Assembly (NCBI GenBank): GCA_930367215.1
Contig: OV884056.1
Location: forward strand, 248,833,127-248,897,126
Direction of reading: 5' to 3'
Source: Pollenia angustigena
Lineage: Eukaryota > Arthropoda > Insecta > Diptera > Polleniidae
DNA: 64,000 nt
This document shows positions 45,432-57,381 of the stretch, piece after piece. Below the pieces are notes generated by a model. The model ran no database searches, was not told the DNA's origin, and was given only the letters and a program-made list of their open reading frames with translations. The translations under genes were made by a program, and so were the position numbers. Numbering within the stretch: the first letter of the stretch is position 1; each line of letters starts with the position of its first letter.

Positions 45432-46135
45432 CATGTGTATATATTTAAGTTTAAGTCAATTAAACTTTTAAACAAAAAGACACACACACATTCTGATTAA
45501 AAACAAATATTCTTGTGAAATACAAAAAGTGCGTGTTTAAATACATTTTTGCGTGCCTTAAAATAAGAAAAATATTTTTGTTTGATAGACAGACACGTGG
45601 GAAACACATGAATGTGAACAACCCAAGAAATTTTTGCTCACTTCTTCTTTTTTTAATGTGCTTTGTTTAGAGTATTAGGAAAAAGGATGTGGGAAAAATG
45701 CTTTCTGTTGCCACTTAAACTGTCAAGTTTGGGTTTTAGTTTGACAGAACGCGTTACTTTATTTGTTATAATTTAATTTATATATTTGTTTTTTTGTTTT
45801 GTTTTAATTTTGTCTTAATAAAATATTTTTTTTTTTGTATAAATCATTCACTACAATCAGATGGGGTCGAAATGCAACAGTTGTGTGTGATGGTAAGCAG
45901 GGCCAGCATTTTTAACATTTTAGGATTATAGGATTTTAAAAGGCCCCTTTACTTCAGGTAGTCGTATGTATGTAATTAATTTTATTTTATTACAAGTGCC
46001 AATGATGCTCCACAATAAAAAAATGTCGAAAACCTCCTGTATTGGGGGCAAACTAAAAAGTAGGAACACAATTAGAACAAACAAACAGTAATATAAAAAT
46101 ATGAAAGATGATACAATTAACCCCAAAAAACCGCT
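45432..46135. other. No recognised gene
   Basis: AT-rich sequence with an (AC)n run near 45478. It may include the 5' UTR of the LINE ORF1 that follows, but I see no clear LINE start. Confidence 0.4.
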
Positions 46136-47026
46136 ATGGAAAATTCATTAACTCAAGTTAAAATTTCTCAAAAGCCTCCAGTACAAGTTGGCATTGACAA
46201 ATATATAGCAGTGCTTAAACGGGGTCGTAGCCCTACCTCCTCAGCAGTTGCTTCGGCACCGAAAGTTTTCAAAGATGGTACAATTGACAGAACATATTCC
46301 CAAAACCAAACGCCATCAAATCGTCTAAGCCACCCCCAATATATCTTAGAGAGCAAAACTCAAATGAGTTAATAAAGAGTTTGATTTTGTTGATAGGCGA
46401 AAACTCATTTTATGTAGCTGCAAAAAGCGAGGTAGTATTTACGAGACAAAAAATACAGGTCAATCACGAGGATGATTTTCGCAAAGTAATAACAAGATTT
46501 GAAGCACTTAGTAAAAACTTCTATACATACCAAAGAGCAGTAAAGGTCTTCAGGTCGTGATAAAGGGCATTGACTCATGCGTGGACCCTGAAGAAATAAA
46601 AACATTTTTGGAAGAGAAAGGCTTCAAGATAAAAAAAACGTCACAAATATTAAAAAAAAGGGGGAACAATCCACAACCACTTTTTCGAATGGAGTTAGAA
46701 CCCGGCGATGTAAAGCTTAAAAAAAATGAAACGCATCCGATTTACAACTTGAAATATATTCTGTACAGAAGAATCACTATAGAAGAGCCGCACAAAAGAA
46801 ATGGACCCGTTCAATGTTTAAACTGCCATGAATATGGTCATATTAAATCATACTGCCACCTACCCCCTGTTTGCGTAGTATGTGGTGAATAACATGGTAC
46901 AGTTCTTTGCGGTAAATCTGAAAATGACCCCAACGTTAAAAAATGTAGCAATTGTGGCGGTAATCACACTGCCAAATTTAGAGGATGCCCTGTATACGCT
47001 ATCGAAAAGTCATTTCTGAAAAATTG
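46136..47026 (+). pseudogene. Jockey-type LINE ORF1 (zinc-knuckle nucleic-acid-binding)
   Basis: The gag-like protein of a Jockey-clade LINE, in pieces. 46136-46372 starts MENSLTQVKISQKPP and is rich in Ser, Pro and basic residues. A second frame (about 46400-46558) gives ENSFYVAAKSEVVFTRQKIQ and FYTYQRAVKVF. After a one-base shift, QVVIKGIDSCVDPEEIKTFL leads into the RNA-binding region and three knuckles: CLNCHEYGHIKSYC (46819), CVVCGE, stop, HGTVLC, and CSNCGGNHTAKFRGC (46949). The third knuckle is followed by PVYAIEKS and a stop. ORF2 does not follow, so the copy is 3'-truncated or recombined. It binds the element's own RNA in intact relatives. Confidence 0.85.
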
Positions 47027-47193
47027 AAGGAATAGGACTATTACAAAAAAGCTTTATAAAATACACAACTGAAATTTAGCTCATAGAATAAATTCAAAAA
47101 CTAAAAAAATGTTAAATATAAAATAAAAAGTAACCTTCGAAAGGAAATAATTCCTAGTTTCTATTTTTCGTATCTTTATCGTAACTACAAACA

Positions 47194-47672
47194 TCCCTGC
47201 GGGAAATTAGTGTCAATTGGTCCCACAGACTGGTCCCGGGAGTTGTGAAAATAGAACAGGTACAAAAAGAAAAAACTCATGACCAGTGAAAGGAGGACCA
47301 ATCATGTAACTGGTTTATGAAGAACAAAAAGGTAGAAAAAATAATGAATTACAGTACAGTCTTCACCGGTGGTGTGATACATTTTTTTGGGACTTTCTAA
47401 AATTTGGCTATTGAATTTAATTCTAGGACTTGTTTTATTAAAATAATACTACATCGTATTGAAATAATAGTACAATTAAGTAAGTGTCACTAAACATGTC
47501 CATTGAGAATAGATTTGTGACTGGTCAAATGGTGCCAATTGACCCCCTCCAATGACATCCCCATGTAAAAGTGATAGGTCTTATTCATACAAAGTGTTAA
47601 AACTAGAACCGGTCTCTACCACCAAAGACCTATCACGGGACTACTTTGGTGTCAGTTCGTTTCCCTCTAGGG
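47194..47672. mobile_element. Family Y TIR element, copy 1
   Basis: Left end CCCTGCGGGAAATTAGTGTC, right end GTTTCCCTCTAGGG. Internal motifs AATTGGTCCC, CACGGGA and AACCGGTC are shared with 56401-56903, which has ends CCCTAGATGAAAGGGAAC and TTTCCCGCCGGG. Non-coding; the 67-codon frame 47552-47755 is chance. Confidence 0.6.
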
Positions 47673-47700
47673 ATATTACAAACAAAAAAAAAAAAAAAAC

Positions 47701-47794
47701 AAAAATACTTTTAATTAGGCTTAAGTTCATTAAATTTAATTTTCATTTGGATTAAAAACCATAAATAGTTCAATAAAATAACCACAATACTAAT
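47701..47794 (+). repeat. Solo LINE/SINE tail with inverted segment
   Basis: 47761-47794 is the shared tail (ATAAATAGTTCAATAAAATA, ACCACAATACTAAT). Just upstream, 47710-47747 is the reverse complement of the body of the nearby SINE (TAGGCTTAAGTTCATTAAAT), so this is a rearranged or twin-primed fragment. Confidence 0.7.
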
Positions 47795-48089
47795 AATTGT
47801 TAAAGCTAAGGCACGAGCTCTATGTTTGCATTTTGTCCTTCAAGTTGTGCTGAAAAGGTCAATAAGAATAAGAAAGACAAAAAATGAAAAAACAAAAAAT
47901 ATGTACTTTGAACTTCAAGAAGAATTCTTGACAAAAGTACGAAAAAACAGAAGTAAAGGAATAACATGTTAAAATAAAATTAAAAATAGATAATCATTCA
48001 AAGCAAATTTCGATCTACCAAAGGTTGAATACAATTTGGTTTAAGGATTGATGTTTGACTAATGACGTCAGCAGTCGTCGATGGCTGCG

Positions 48090-48361
48090 AGTGTTAAACG
48101 GCAAGCCCTCTGAGGAGATTGAGTGGTTGCAATCGAAACATGTCAGGGTAACCTGTCCGTAAACACCTGGGTTCGAGCCCAGATTGAGTCAAGAATGAAA
48201 AATTATCAATAAATTTTAATTAATTTTCATGTTGTAAAATTCCTTTCTTCATAAAAATAATTTAATGAAAATTAAATTTAATGAACTTAAGCCTAATTAA
48301 AAATATAAAAAATTTGGATTAAAAACCATAAATAGTTCAATAAAATAACCACAATACTAAT
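48090..48361 (+). mobile_element. tRNA-derived SINE, copy 1
   Basis: The head resembles a tRNA (GAGATTGAGTGGTTGCAATC as A-box region; CTGGGTTCGAGCCCAG as T arm with B box), followed by TCAAGAATGA, an AT-rich body with TTTTCATGTTGTAAAATTCC, and the tail ATAAATAGTTCAATAAAATA plus ACCACAATACTAAT (48328-48361). Tail and body match copy 2 at 57420-57690, and the tail matches the LINE end at 34663-34696. Non-autonomous; presumably mobilised by that LINE. Confidence 0.85.
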
Positions 48362-48929
48362 AAAAAAAAAATAGTTAAAAAATTTACCAGCCAAAATTTT
48401 GCAAATTTTCAAATACAAACTAATTTTTCATCTTTTCACATATTTGCGATCATGAAAAACTCCCACGAAAAATGGTAATTCAAAGGAGAATAATAACGTA
48501 AAAAAAGATGTTCACGGAGAAAAATTGCCCTCATCGTGAACAGTTTTTTCCCTCTAAATTTGTTCACGTTTCCCTTACTACCCGTCTATACCAGAAATAA
48601 TTATTGCGACATATATTGCAGTAAATGTCAAAATTATGTTATCTCCAATATAGACTGCAATTTTTTGTAGATATTTATTGCCGGTAATTTATGATGCAAT
48701 AATTGTTAGTCCATTTTCGTTGACAATTATTGCTAACGTAAAACGTCAAACTTGGTTGTCAATTGAAAAAAAAAGCCAAAAAAAAAAAAAAAAAAATAGA
48801 AGCAAATTGTGGGAGAAAGAAATTGAATTTGTGAAATGAAAGCAAATTATTATTAGTAAAAGAATTAAATAAAAGAATTAATTAAAAACTAAAATAAAAT
48901 ACCAAAAATTATTTTTATTAAAATAATTT
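48362..48929. other. No recognised gene
   Basis: AT-rich sequence with a poly-A run near 48777. AATAATTATTGC words recur at 48597, 48690 and 48722, possibly from a small decayed MITE. Confidence 0.4.
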
Positions 48930-49900
48930 TTTCTTATTCGATCTATATACCCTTCACCACAGGTGGTGAATAGGGTATATATTAGACTGGTCGCATCTTG
49001 TATGGGATTTTTTTTTTTTTAAATTAATTGTTTGCGCTGCTTAAAATATGAGGTTTGGTGTAAGAAATCACGATCTAATTTTTCAGGTCAATCCGACGGT
49101 GCCTAGCAGTACCGGGTGAGGCCCAAAGTTCCCCATATTATGAAAAAAACATCTTTTCTATCAGATCTTTATAGTTATACTAGTTGAAAAGCCGAAAATC
49201 AAAAATATGGCTTTGTTACGATCTTCCGCAGAGAAAGTACTTCAAGTGTGCCAAATTTCAGCTTCCTATGTCATCAGATGGCTTCAGAAAGTTGCGGAAA
49301 GAACAGGACATACATGAAAACATCCTGATATACTAAGAAATTATATATTGTATAGATTGATTAACATATGTTCGCGCAACTCAAAAACGCTTTAGCTTAT
49401 TGAAAAACTAAAAAAAACCGAAATTCCGCAATAAAATTTACTTTTAGAAAGTATATATGTATAAGTTTGTCATTTCGTTTGTAATTTCTAAAATATTGAT
49501 GTTAGACCCTATAAAGTATATATATATTCTGGGTCCTTATGAGGAGCGAAGTTGATTTAACGATTTCCGTCTGTCCGTTGAAATGGGTTTTCCAAAGACC
49601 CCATATATGATGGGGGCCAGGTTATTATACATTTATGTCACACATTGTCCGAAATTGTTTGCTATTGAAATTCAGCAAGATCGATCCACAAATGGCTGAG
49701 ATATGAGTAAAAAATCACGACTGCCTCAAATTTTGTCCTTTAAAGGTCCAACACTGCATTAGCAAAACGACATAAGCTACCATACAAACCAATTCAATTT
49801 TGGTTTCTACGGTCATACAGTGTCTATGGTAATACCGTGTTGGTAATGTGGTTTTTTTGTTGTTTTTTATACCTTTCACTACAAGTGGTGGATTTTATTT
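48930..49900. mobile_element. Dispersed GGGTATAT/CACCAC hairpin repeat
   Basis: Contains a perfect short hairpin TTCACCACAGGTGGTGAA at about 48954-48971 beside GGGTATAT, the block TATATATATTCTGGGTCCTT with TTCCGTCTGTCCGTTGAAAT near 49520-49585, and a further CTTTCACTACAAGTGGTGG at 49874. Comparable motifs are in 16301-17231. Probably one or two fragments of a widespread fly repeat; class unknown. Confidence 0.55.
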
Positions 49901-50035
49901 GTAATGTGTTTAATTCTACGCATACACATGCACATTAATGCATGTATATGATATGCCGCTCAAATAAAGAAACAAACTCATAAACTCAATATATTTAAAT
50001 TTAACGCTTCTTCAGTAAAAGCATTCGTAGCCGAG

Positions 50036-50095
50036 TTGTTAAGTTCTCTCCTGAGACTGATGATATTGCCAGTTCGAATCCCAAAAAGATTTTTG
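50036..50095 (+). mobile_element. tRNA-like sequence (SINE head or tRNA relic)
   Basis: GTAGCCGAGTTGTTAAG is a good A box of the Leu/Ser tRNA type, and CAGTTCGAATCCC about 45 bases later is a B box. Acceptor strands do not pair, so a functional tRNA is unlikely. Confidence 0.55.
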
Positions 50096-50374
50096 TTTTC
50101 ATTTTTTTATTTAATTTTTTTATGTTCTAAAAAACGATTTTAAGATTATAAAACGAATTTCAAACATCAACTTTGGCAAAAGAGGAAACGGGCTTAGGTA
50201 CATATATAAATTTTTTGTTTTTTATATTCTTCGGCATGCCGAAATTAAAAGTTGGCGTGGCTCAACTACACTTAAAAAACACTAAATTGACAACATGCTT
50301 TTGTAAGTTGTTGTTGTTTTCATATTGTTTTTCATAACCTACTTACAACTACAATTAATGTTGGGAGAATTTCA

Positions 50375-50725
50375 ACTAATTGTAGTAGGGAATGTAAGAT
50401 GAGTTAAACTCACTGTTTATTGTTGATGTTTTTTGTTTAAACTTTGATATTGTTACAAGTAGAACTGTTGCTTATGAGTCTTATACGTTTAACAGTTTTA
50501 TTTGGGTTAATATCTTTAGTTTTTCTAAAATCTTTATGGATGAAGTTTCCTGATGATCTGGCCTAAGCAACCAGTGAAATGCGCATAGGAATAGCTTATC
50601 CCATCAACAATAAATTGCAAGTGTTTTTATCAAGAATAAAAACTGGAAATTAAGCACGAATAACAAAATCTTTTCAAATTAAAATTTTGTATTCCCAAAG
50701 AAATTACTTTTTGATACTTAATATT
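50375..50725 (+). repeat. Family A, most complete copy
   Basis: Runs from GGGAATGTAAGATGAGTTAA through TTTGATATTGTTACAAGTA, GTTTAACAGTTTTATTTG, GATGATCTGGCCTAAGCAAC, GAATAGCTTATCCCATCAAC and GAAATTAAGCACGAATAACA to TTGTATTCCCAAAGAAATTA. No ORF and no obvious inverted ends. Confidence 0.8.
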
Positions 50726-51533
50726 TTTATATAAAAAAAGACATCAAGCTTAATCAAATTAATTTACGTTGAAATAATAAAGTCGAATAAGAAAGAATTT
50801 ATATTAATAAAAATAATTTTTGCAAGATAGCGCCAGTTTTAACACTGAACCTTCTTCCTTGATATTTTTCAAATTATGAGTTAACATAAATACGTTTTCC
50901 CATGCCTTTACCATAAGCTGAGCAATAAGAAATATTGCTCTGTTATTCCGCCGACGTTATTACAAACTTGCTGAGATATTTATCTTTAGTGTAGACACAG
51001 GGTTAGATTTTCTCACTTTATTTTTGTTAGGGAACAAAACATGTATGCAAGTAGTTCCTCTTATAAATCGAATATTAAGGGCTAGTTCCGTTAATAAGGC
51101 ACAAACAGATATATTGGTCAACAAAATGCAATACAAAAGATCGATTGCCTGCTGATTTGTGAAGCTTTCAAAAGACGTGGTGGCAGAATTTTGGAAAATA
51201 TTTTATAACATAAAATTTAATAACTTGCAAAAAACTAACGTTGTAATCAAACTATCCCTCCAATACTATATATTTTGCTTTATTATTTTAACTTTTCTTT
51301 AAAATATATACGTGTATATATTTGAACAAAAATTTCATTGATTTTTAATCTTTTTTTTTACATTCACTGGAACCGATAGCGTGAACAATTTTTCACATAA
51401 GATTCACGATTGCTATTTTCCCTTTTTTTTTTCATTCTAGCTTTATTTTGCAAATCATTATTAAAACTACCGCAAATTATCTTAATTACATACCAATAAA
51501 AAAAAATATAAAAAACCAATTTTTTAAAAAATA
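50726..51533. other. No recognised gene
   Basis: AT-rich sequence 3' of the minus-strand gene candidate that follows. It could hold its 3' UTR, but no clear AATAAA on the minus strand close to the stop was picked out. Confidence 0.4.
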
Positions 51534-52690
51534 TTAATCTCTCCTAAAAACTGTCCATTGACATTGAGAATCTGTCAAATGTTTGTCAAACTCCAAAGTA
51601 GAAATAATTACCAAACTTTGATTAAAAATTGTATTGGTGGTACAAAGCAACTCCTGTGTGACAACATTTTGAAATAATACAACTTGCTGATCCATTTGGG
51701 TTGCAGCACTATTAGGCCATAAAACCTGCCACCACTGGTCAGCATCTATTCCACAATCCAAACAAATGGAGGCACCACTTTCTTCTGCCGTTAAATATTT
51801 GTAAGTTTTATTGTAAGAAGCTCAAATTGCTAAAAGACCTTTGGCATTAAATTGGAGTAAAAAAAACCCCTAAGGCCCAAATAATTCTTCCCCACCAGAA
51901 ATTTAAACAAATAACGTTTATTTGGCGATGGACCATTTTCGATGTGTGAAAGTTCATATTCCTTGTAAAAGTTGTTTTTTAAAAAGACTTTATAGTTCCA
52001 TGACTGGTAAATAGTCAAAAGTTGCTGGGGTAATTTGCTTAATAGTCTGCCTATACTGGGATCTCCTACAGGGGCATTAGTTTGTTGCCTTTGTTTTAGA
52101 ACCGTGGTGATTCCAAAGGTTAGCAGTGGTAAAACTTTGGGATTATTTTTAGACTGACTCTCAAATTTTTTTATTAAATATTCAAATAAATTTAGCTTTA
52201 AGTCACCATTTGTTAGTAAAAAAATTGGCTCCAATATGTCTTCTTCACTCATAAACAGAGAAGATTCGTCTAAAACTGTTTACCAGATTTTGAGTGCGAA
52301 ACTTTTTTCTTGCTCATTCTTGTACAACTGATTAATCATTTCTTCCAATTCCGGGTTTGTGTTTAACGTTTTTGTTGAAATTGTTGTAATTAATTGATTA
52401 AATAATGACTTCATTAATGTTGAACCAACATGATTGTGCAGTAAGTTTGTGGTTTTGTCAATAACATTTTGTTTCGCTGAATATCTTGAGATTTTTTTAC
52501 GAATTCTTAAAAAAGTTTTGGCATCAATTTCACAACCTTGATTAATCTCCTGCCAAAACTCGTAGACCGCTTTAGCTGTTTCTGTATGCGCAGAACATTT
52601 TGTGGAACAATTGATGATTCCTTGTGGATAAACCATATGCAACGAGGCGATAAGTAGCAATGCAATTCGGTAAAAAGTAATGGTCGGCAT
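51534..52690 (-). pseudogene. Secreted protein gene, apparently broken (family unknown)
   Basis: Three consecutive minus-strand frames form one protein of roughly 380 residues. 52690-52280 starts with a clear signal peptide (MPTITFYR, core IALLLIASLHMVY, then PQG), then CSTKCS and an acidic helical region, ending KSFALKIW before TAA. The next frame (52252-51830) continues in the same phase immediately after the stop (DESSLFMSEEDILEPIFLL ... KNYLGLRGFF). A shift in the T run near 51865 and a TGA near 51815 separate it from the last part, NKTYKYLTAEESGASICLDC ... ADQWWQVLWP ... QCQWTVFRRD, which looks like a beta-trefoil-type repeat, a guess. No typical introns would remove these breaks. It is the only stretch with non-transposon protein character over 1 kb. 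It is either a recent host pseudogene or a gene with assembly errors. Confidence 0.6.
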
Positions 52691-53035
52691 TGAGAGGCTT
52701 TAGAACCTACTCGATGGTAAGCAGAACAAGAACCATCGAGGGGAATGAAAATTTTATGGGAACAAAAATTCCACTTGTTATTCACGATAGGGGTGATTGT
52801 CTTTCAACCTCCCTATTTAGTTTTAAATCAAAAAAAAAAGTGTTAAAAAATTTAAAAAGATTGATCAAATAGCTATCGAAACTACTTTGGACAAATAGGA
52901 AAAATTTCAAATGGGGCAAATTTCATCCAAATCGAATGATATCGGTTTCAAAAGTTGGGCCACTTGACATGAAATCCCCCATATGTATAGCACAGCTATT
53001 TAAAGTCCGATCTGAACAAATGGTTTATAATTGAA

Positions 53036-55929
53036 GCACAGCCGCGAATAACGTTGTAAGTGACAAAATAATTATTTTACAGGAAAGCAAAAAAAAAACG
53101 TTTTAAAAATTTCTTTTTTTATTATTAAAATTAATGATAATAAAAACATGCTTGCAAAATATCAAGAAATTTTTATTAATTTTTTTTAATGGAAAAACGT
53201 TTCATATCCACAATCGCGATGTCATTTAAAAGGTTTTTCCACTACGCAAGCGGCTTTTAAAACGTTATTCCAATAAGTGCTACGTGCCTCTTCTTCTTAA
53301 GCGAGTGTGGCCGCCATGATTTAAAATATTTCGAGCTAGTGGATTTGGGTGTTATTCAAGTCTTTTTAAATATTTTACTGCATACTTTGTAATCATAGTT
53401 TTAACTAATGGCACATTGAGATCCTTATGAATGTTTGAGTTTTTAACATACCAGGGAGCAGCTGTGATTATTTGAAGAAGTTTATTTTGGCGCCTTTGAA
53501 TTTTTTCGATATTAGAGGCCGAGACAGTGCCCCATATTTGAATACCGTAGCACCAGATAGGCTTTAAGATAGAGTTGTAAAGTAGAAGCTTGCAATCGAG
53601 ACTAAGGACAGAATTTCTTCCAATAAGCCAATGAATTTGAATGGCTTTTAGTTTCATTTGAGTTAATTTTGCCTCTATATGGCATTTCCACGTTAATCGC
53701 CGATCCAAATGTATACCGAGATATTTCACATGCGAATGTTAAGGAATTATTTGATTATTGATTGTAATAGTGGGGCAAGATTCCCGGCGCAAAGTGAATG
53801 TTATATCTACGGATTTTTGCTCATTGACCATTATCCTCCATTGTCTTAACCATATTTCTAGTTGAAATATATGATGCTGTAAGTAACGCGATGCTTCATA
53901 ACGATTTTCGTGGACGCTTAGAAAAGCTGTATCGTCTGCAAATGTTGAAGTTTGTGTGTAGTTGCTTGTTGACGTGTCCGAAGTATAAATTAAGTATAAT
54001 AGGGGGCCCAGTATGCTGCCTTGTGGGACTCCAGCGGCAATGGGCTGAGGTAAACTTAAGAAATTTCCTTCTTTAATAATAAATTGACGACCGACTATGT
54101 AGCTTTCTAGCAGCTTGTGTGTGTTTGCTGGTAAATTTTGCTTCAATTTATGTAATAAGCCTTCATGCCAGACTTTATCAAAAGCTTGCGAAACATCGAT
54201 GAAGTGTGCTGAGCAATATTTCTTTTCTTCAAATGCTTTTCTTATGACATTTACTATTCGATGAGTCTGTTCGATTGTGCTGTGTCTTCTTCTAAATCCG
54301 AACTGATGGTTTGGAATACATCTATTTTCACTTAAAATCGGTGTTAATTTTGAAACTAATAATTTCTCAAACAGCTTTGCCATATTTGGTAATAAGCTAA
54401 TAGGCCTATAAGACTCAACTATTGTATGATCTTTACCTGGCTTTGGTATCATGGTAACTAAGGAAACTTCCATTTTTGAGGATAGTATTCAAGGCGTAAA
54501 ATAGCATTAAACATAAAAAGAATAATTTTCTTTGCTATGCGAGGTAGCTCTAAAAGAATTTTATTACTGATTTTATCAATACCAGGTGCCTTCTTAGTGT
54601 TTAAGTCACAAATAGCCTTTTCGATTTCTCTTATCTCAAATCTGAGGGGAATAGCTGCTCTAGCTGCAACAGGTGGTAACTCGACCGCAATATTGTGAGA
54701 TATATTTGGTGTTAATACGTTTTTCAAGTGACTAACAAACAGATTTCCTTTTACAATATCGTTTCTTGCCCAACTACCATTCAAGTTTCTTAGGACGGGT
54801 TTTTCAGATGGGGATTAAGTTTGAACTTAGTTTAACGTTCTCTACATCTCGGATTTTTCCAGTGAAATGTGATTTTTTTTCTATTATTTTATTAAAGACC
54901 CACATTTTAAGCAAGACTGCGCTGTTCCGGCAACATTTTGTATACATACTTGGTATTGGCGGCACAAATCAGTTTTCAGATTAACTAAACCTGGTTTAAC
55001 TGAGATCTAAAAAACCCAGCCTAAATTGTGGCTTGGATATAACAGGCCTTTTTAGATTTCTAGCTGCACGCCATAATGAGAAGTCAGATTGTGGAGTTGC
55101 ATCAAGTTCCTTAAGTTATTTTTCCAGAGAAGCCGCTTTCTGAGTCTGCAGTAACTTTCTTAGTCTTTTTGTGCACTCTTTTAATAAATTCTTAAGTTGC
55201 GGGGATCTGTAAAGTTGCCACTCTCTTCGAACTCTCCTTTTTTCAGTCAAGAGCCGCTCGATATCTGAAGAATATATTTTATTATTTTTAATTTTTTTGG
55301 GGGTAACGCTGGAATGTTGAACAGCTAGTTTAAGATAACTGTCAAAGTTAACAATAAAGAGATCCACATTCTCCGGTGGAATATTTTCTGTGCAATGGGC
55401 ACTGAGAAATTTTTAATATTTTAACCAATTTATTTGTGTGGCTGGCGTCGCTAAGTAACCTGACGGAAAAACAATTCTATTTGGGGTTGATATAGTAACA
55501 ATTGTAGGTGTGTGGTCGGATGATAATTCTAAGGAAGCTTCAACATGAATCGTTTTTGTGGGGATGTTTTTAACCACGCCAAAGTCGATAACATCTGGAA
55601 CTTTTTGCTGATCAGTAGGCCAATATGTTGGTTGCCCGCTCGCGACCACAGTTAAACCCAGTTTAGAGATTGTGTTAAACAAAACACGACCTTTTGGTGT
55701 TATAAGTCGGGACCCCCATAAGCGTTATTATCGCCAGCGGCCAGGAAACAGGGTCCAAATGATTTATAATATAAAGAAATTAATGTTATTCATTCCTTTA
55801 TAAACCTTTGAATTTTAAACACCATTTTTAAGTTCAAATAAATAATAATATTAAATCAATAAACAACAGAGAGTAATGTTAACGATAATTTGCAAAAAGT
55901 GGCTTTTACAACGTTATTCGCGGCTGTGC
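53036..55929. mobile_element. 24-bp inverted repeats around a LINE
   Basis: GCACAGCCGCGAATAACGTT plus GTAA at 53036-53059 is exactly complementary to 55906-55929, and similarity extends outward into AATTGA. The LINE 53345-55760 lies inside, so it probably inserted into a TIR element. A related word (GGCTTTTAAAACGTTATTCC) occurs at 53244, in direct orientation to GGCTTTTACAACGTTATTCG at 55901. Confidence 0.7.
53345..55760 (-). pseudogene. Jockey-clade LINE ORF2, 5'-truncated
   Basis: The minus strand encodes, in order: the end of the AP endonuclease (GDNNAYGG, RLITPKGRVLFNTI, then KVPDVIDFGVV and SSDHTP at about 55530), a linker (55367-55116), DLNTKKAPGIDKISNKIL (54600), and a reverse transcriptase in a 244-codon frame 54473-53739. 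The RT has ESYRPISLLPNMAKLFEKLL, FGFRRRHSTIEQTHRI, HFIDVSQAFDKVWHEGLLHK, AAGVPQGSILGPLLYLIYTS and the catalytic FADD box in STFADDTAFLS. Then comes 53729-53352 with MKYLGIHLDRRLTWKCHI and GIQIWGTVSASNIEKIQRRQ, closing with HPNPLARNIL after a stop. Four or five frameshifts or stops disable it. Plus-strand frames here are shadows. Confidence 0.93.
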
Positions 55930-56400
55930 TCAATTGTTAATGGATAGAATTTCACAGAATTTTTTCATTGTTATTGTGCTTCATACGACGAATTTACATT
56001 TGAAGTTGTTGTGTTCTAAGCATAACTGTCTTGTACACGAACAACTAGTTCATTTTTGATAAAAACCTAAATCTATTTGATAATTTTTAGAAATATTTTT
56101 CTCAAAAAAATAAATGTTTTTTCTTAAATGCAACTTTTTGCTTAATTTTAATAGTCTGAAAAGACTGTTTATAACTCTGGAGCCATTTAAATATTTAAAA
56201 AAGATTTGCTTAAAATTATTCCCAGTAGTTGGTCTTAATAAAAACCTGTTCCTTTATTCGTGTCATATTTTGCATCAAAAGTATTAATTGAAAAAAAAAA
56301 AAAAAAAATATTTATGTCTTTAGAAAGCAAAAATCTTGCTACATTGCACAGTGGGGAGGAATCAAATTTCTTAAGCAATTATTCAATATATAAGAATACA
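55930..56400. other. No recognised gene
   Basis: AT-rich, with a poly-A run near 56290. Nothing assigned. Confidence 0.4.
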
Positions 56401-56903
56401 CCCTAGATGAAAGGGAACTAACACTTAACTTGTCACGTGACAGTTCTATAGTGATAGGGACCGGTTCGAGTTCTAACACTTTATAGGAAGGGGACTTGTC
56501 ACCACTTTAACATGGCGATGTCCTACGAGGGGGTTAATTGGCAACTTTTTGACGCTTTGTAACAGGTCACAGAAGCAACCTAAATGGACACATTCAATTT
56601 CAGTGAAAATAACGCCTGTCGCAAATATTGTCCCAAATGAACCATGTTATAGGGCGGATCCCCTTCATTTAAAGTAATACAACCAGATAGAATCAATCAG
56701 TCATTACCCACATAAAATCCAGTTGCATGACAAGTTGTTTGTCAATTACCTTCTGGAGTAACTACTCTTTTAGCACATTATCACCAGTTAAGTGATATGT
56801 TCTGCTTTAACCCATCACAAGTCGTTCCTTTTTATTATAAAACTGCTTTTACTTGTCACGGGATAAGTGCGTTAAAGCCAATTGACACAAATTTCCCGCC
56901 GGG
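56401..56903. mobile_element. Family Y TIR element, copy 2
   Basis: Ends CCCTAGATGAAAGGGAAC and TTTCCCGCCGGG. Internal GTCACGTGACA and CCAATTGACA motifs near the ends resemble copy 1 (47194-47672). Non-coding. Confidence 0.6.
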
Positions 56904-57381
56904 CACTAACTGCCGTATTAATATAAAATTATTTAGATACCAAACGAATTTTAGAACAAATTTTCCTTAAAGTAGATCTGAAATCTAGTTTAGTTTTCTG
57001 TAAATACGGCATGTGGAACATGTAAATATTATTTAACTATAGCTTTTATTTAAAATTTAATGTGCGGCTTTTACAACACTAACTAAGTTCTGTCTTCATG
57101 ATAACTTTCGAATCATTTGCCTCGACAAGTTGGAAACACTTGATATTCTTAAAATGTTGATTTTACTCCACTGTGCATTGTACGTGCAGGTAAATGAGTT
57201 TTAAGAGTCCTTTAACAGCACATTATGTGTACTGTGCATAATTTATGAGCATGTTAATGGAATTAAATTTCCTAATAGGTTTATTAATATGAAAATTACT
57301 TCTTGGTAAAACTGCACTTCATTGAAGAAAGCAAAAACATTGAAACGTGTTTATTTCTACATAAAAAAGAGGTGTTAACTG
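56904..57381. other. No recognised gene
   Basis: Unassigned AT-rich sequence up to the family B copy; no notable frame. Confidence 0.4.

Noticed and set aside
50036..50095. Possible tRNA-Leu/Ser gene
   Set aside because: A and B boxes are present, but no acceptor stem can be formed.
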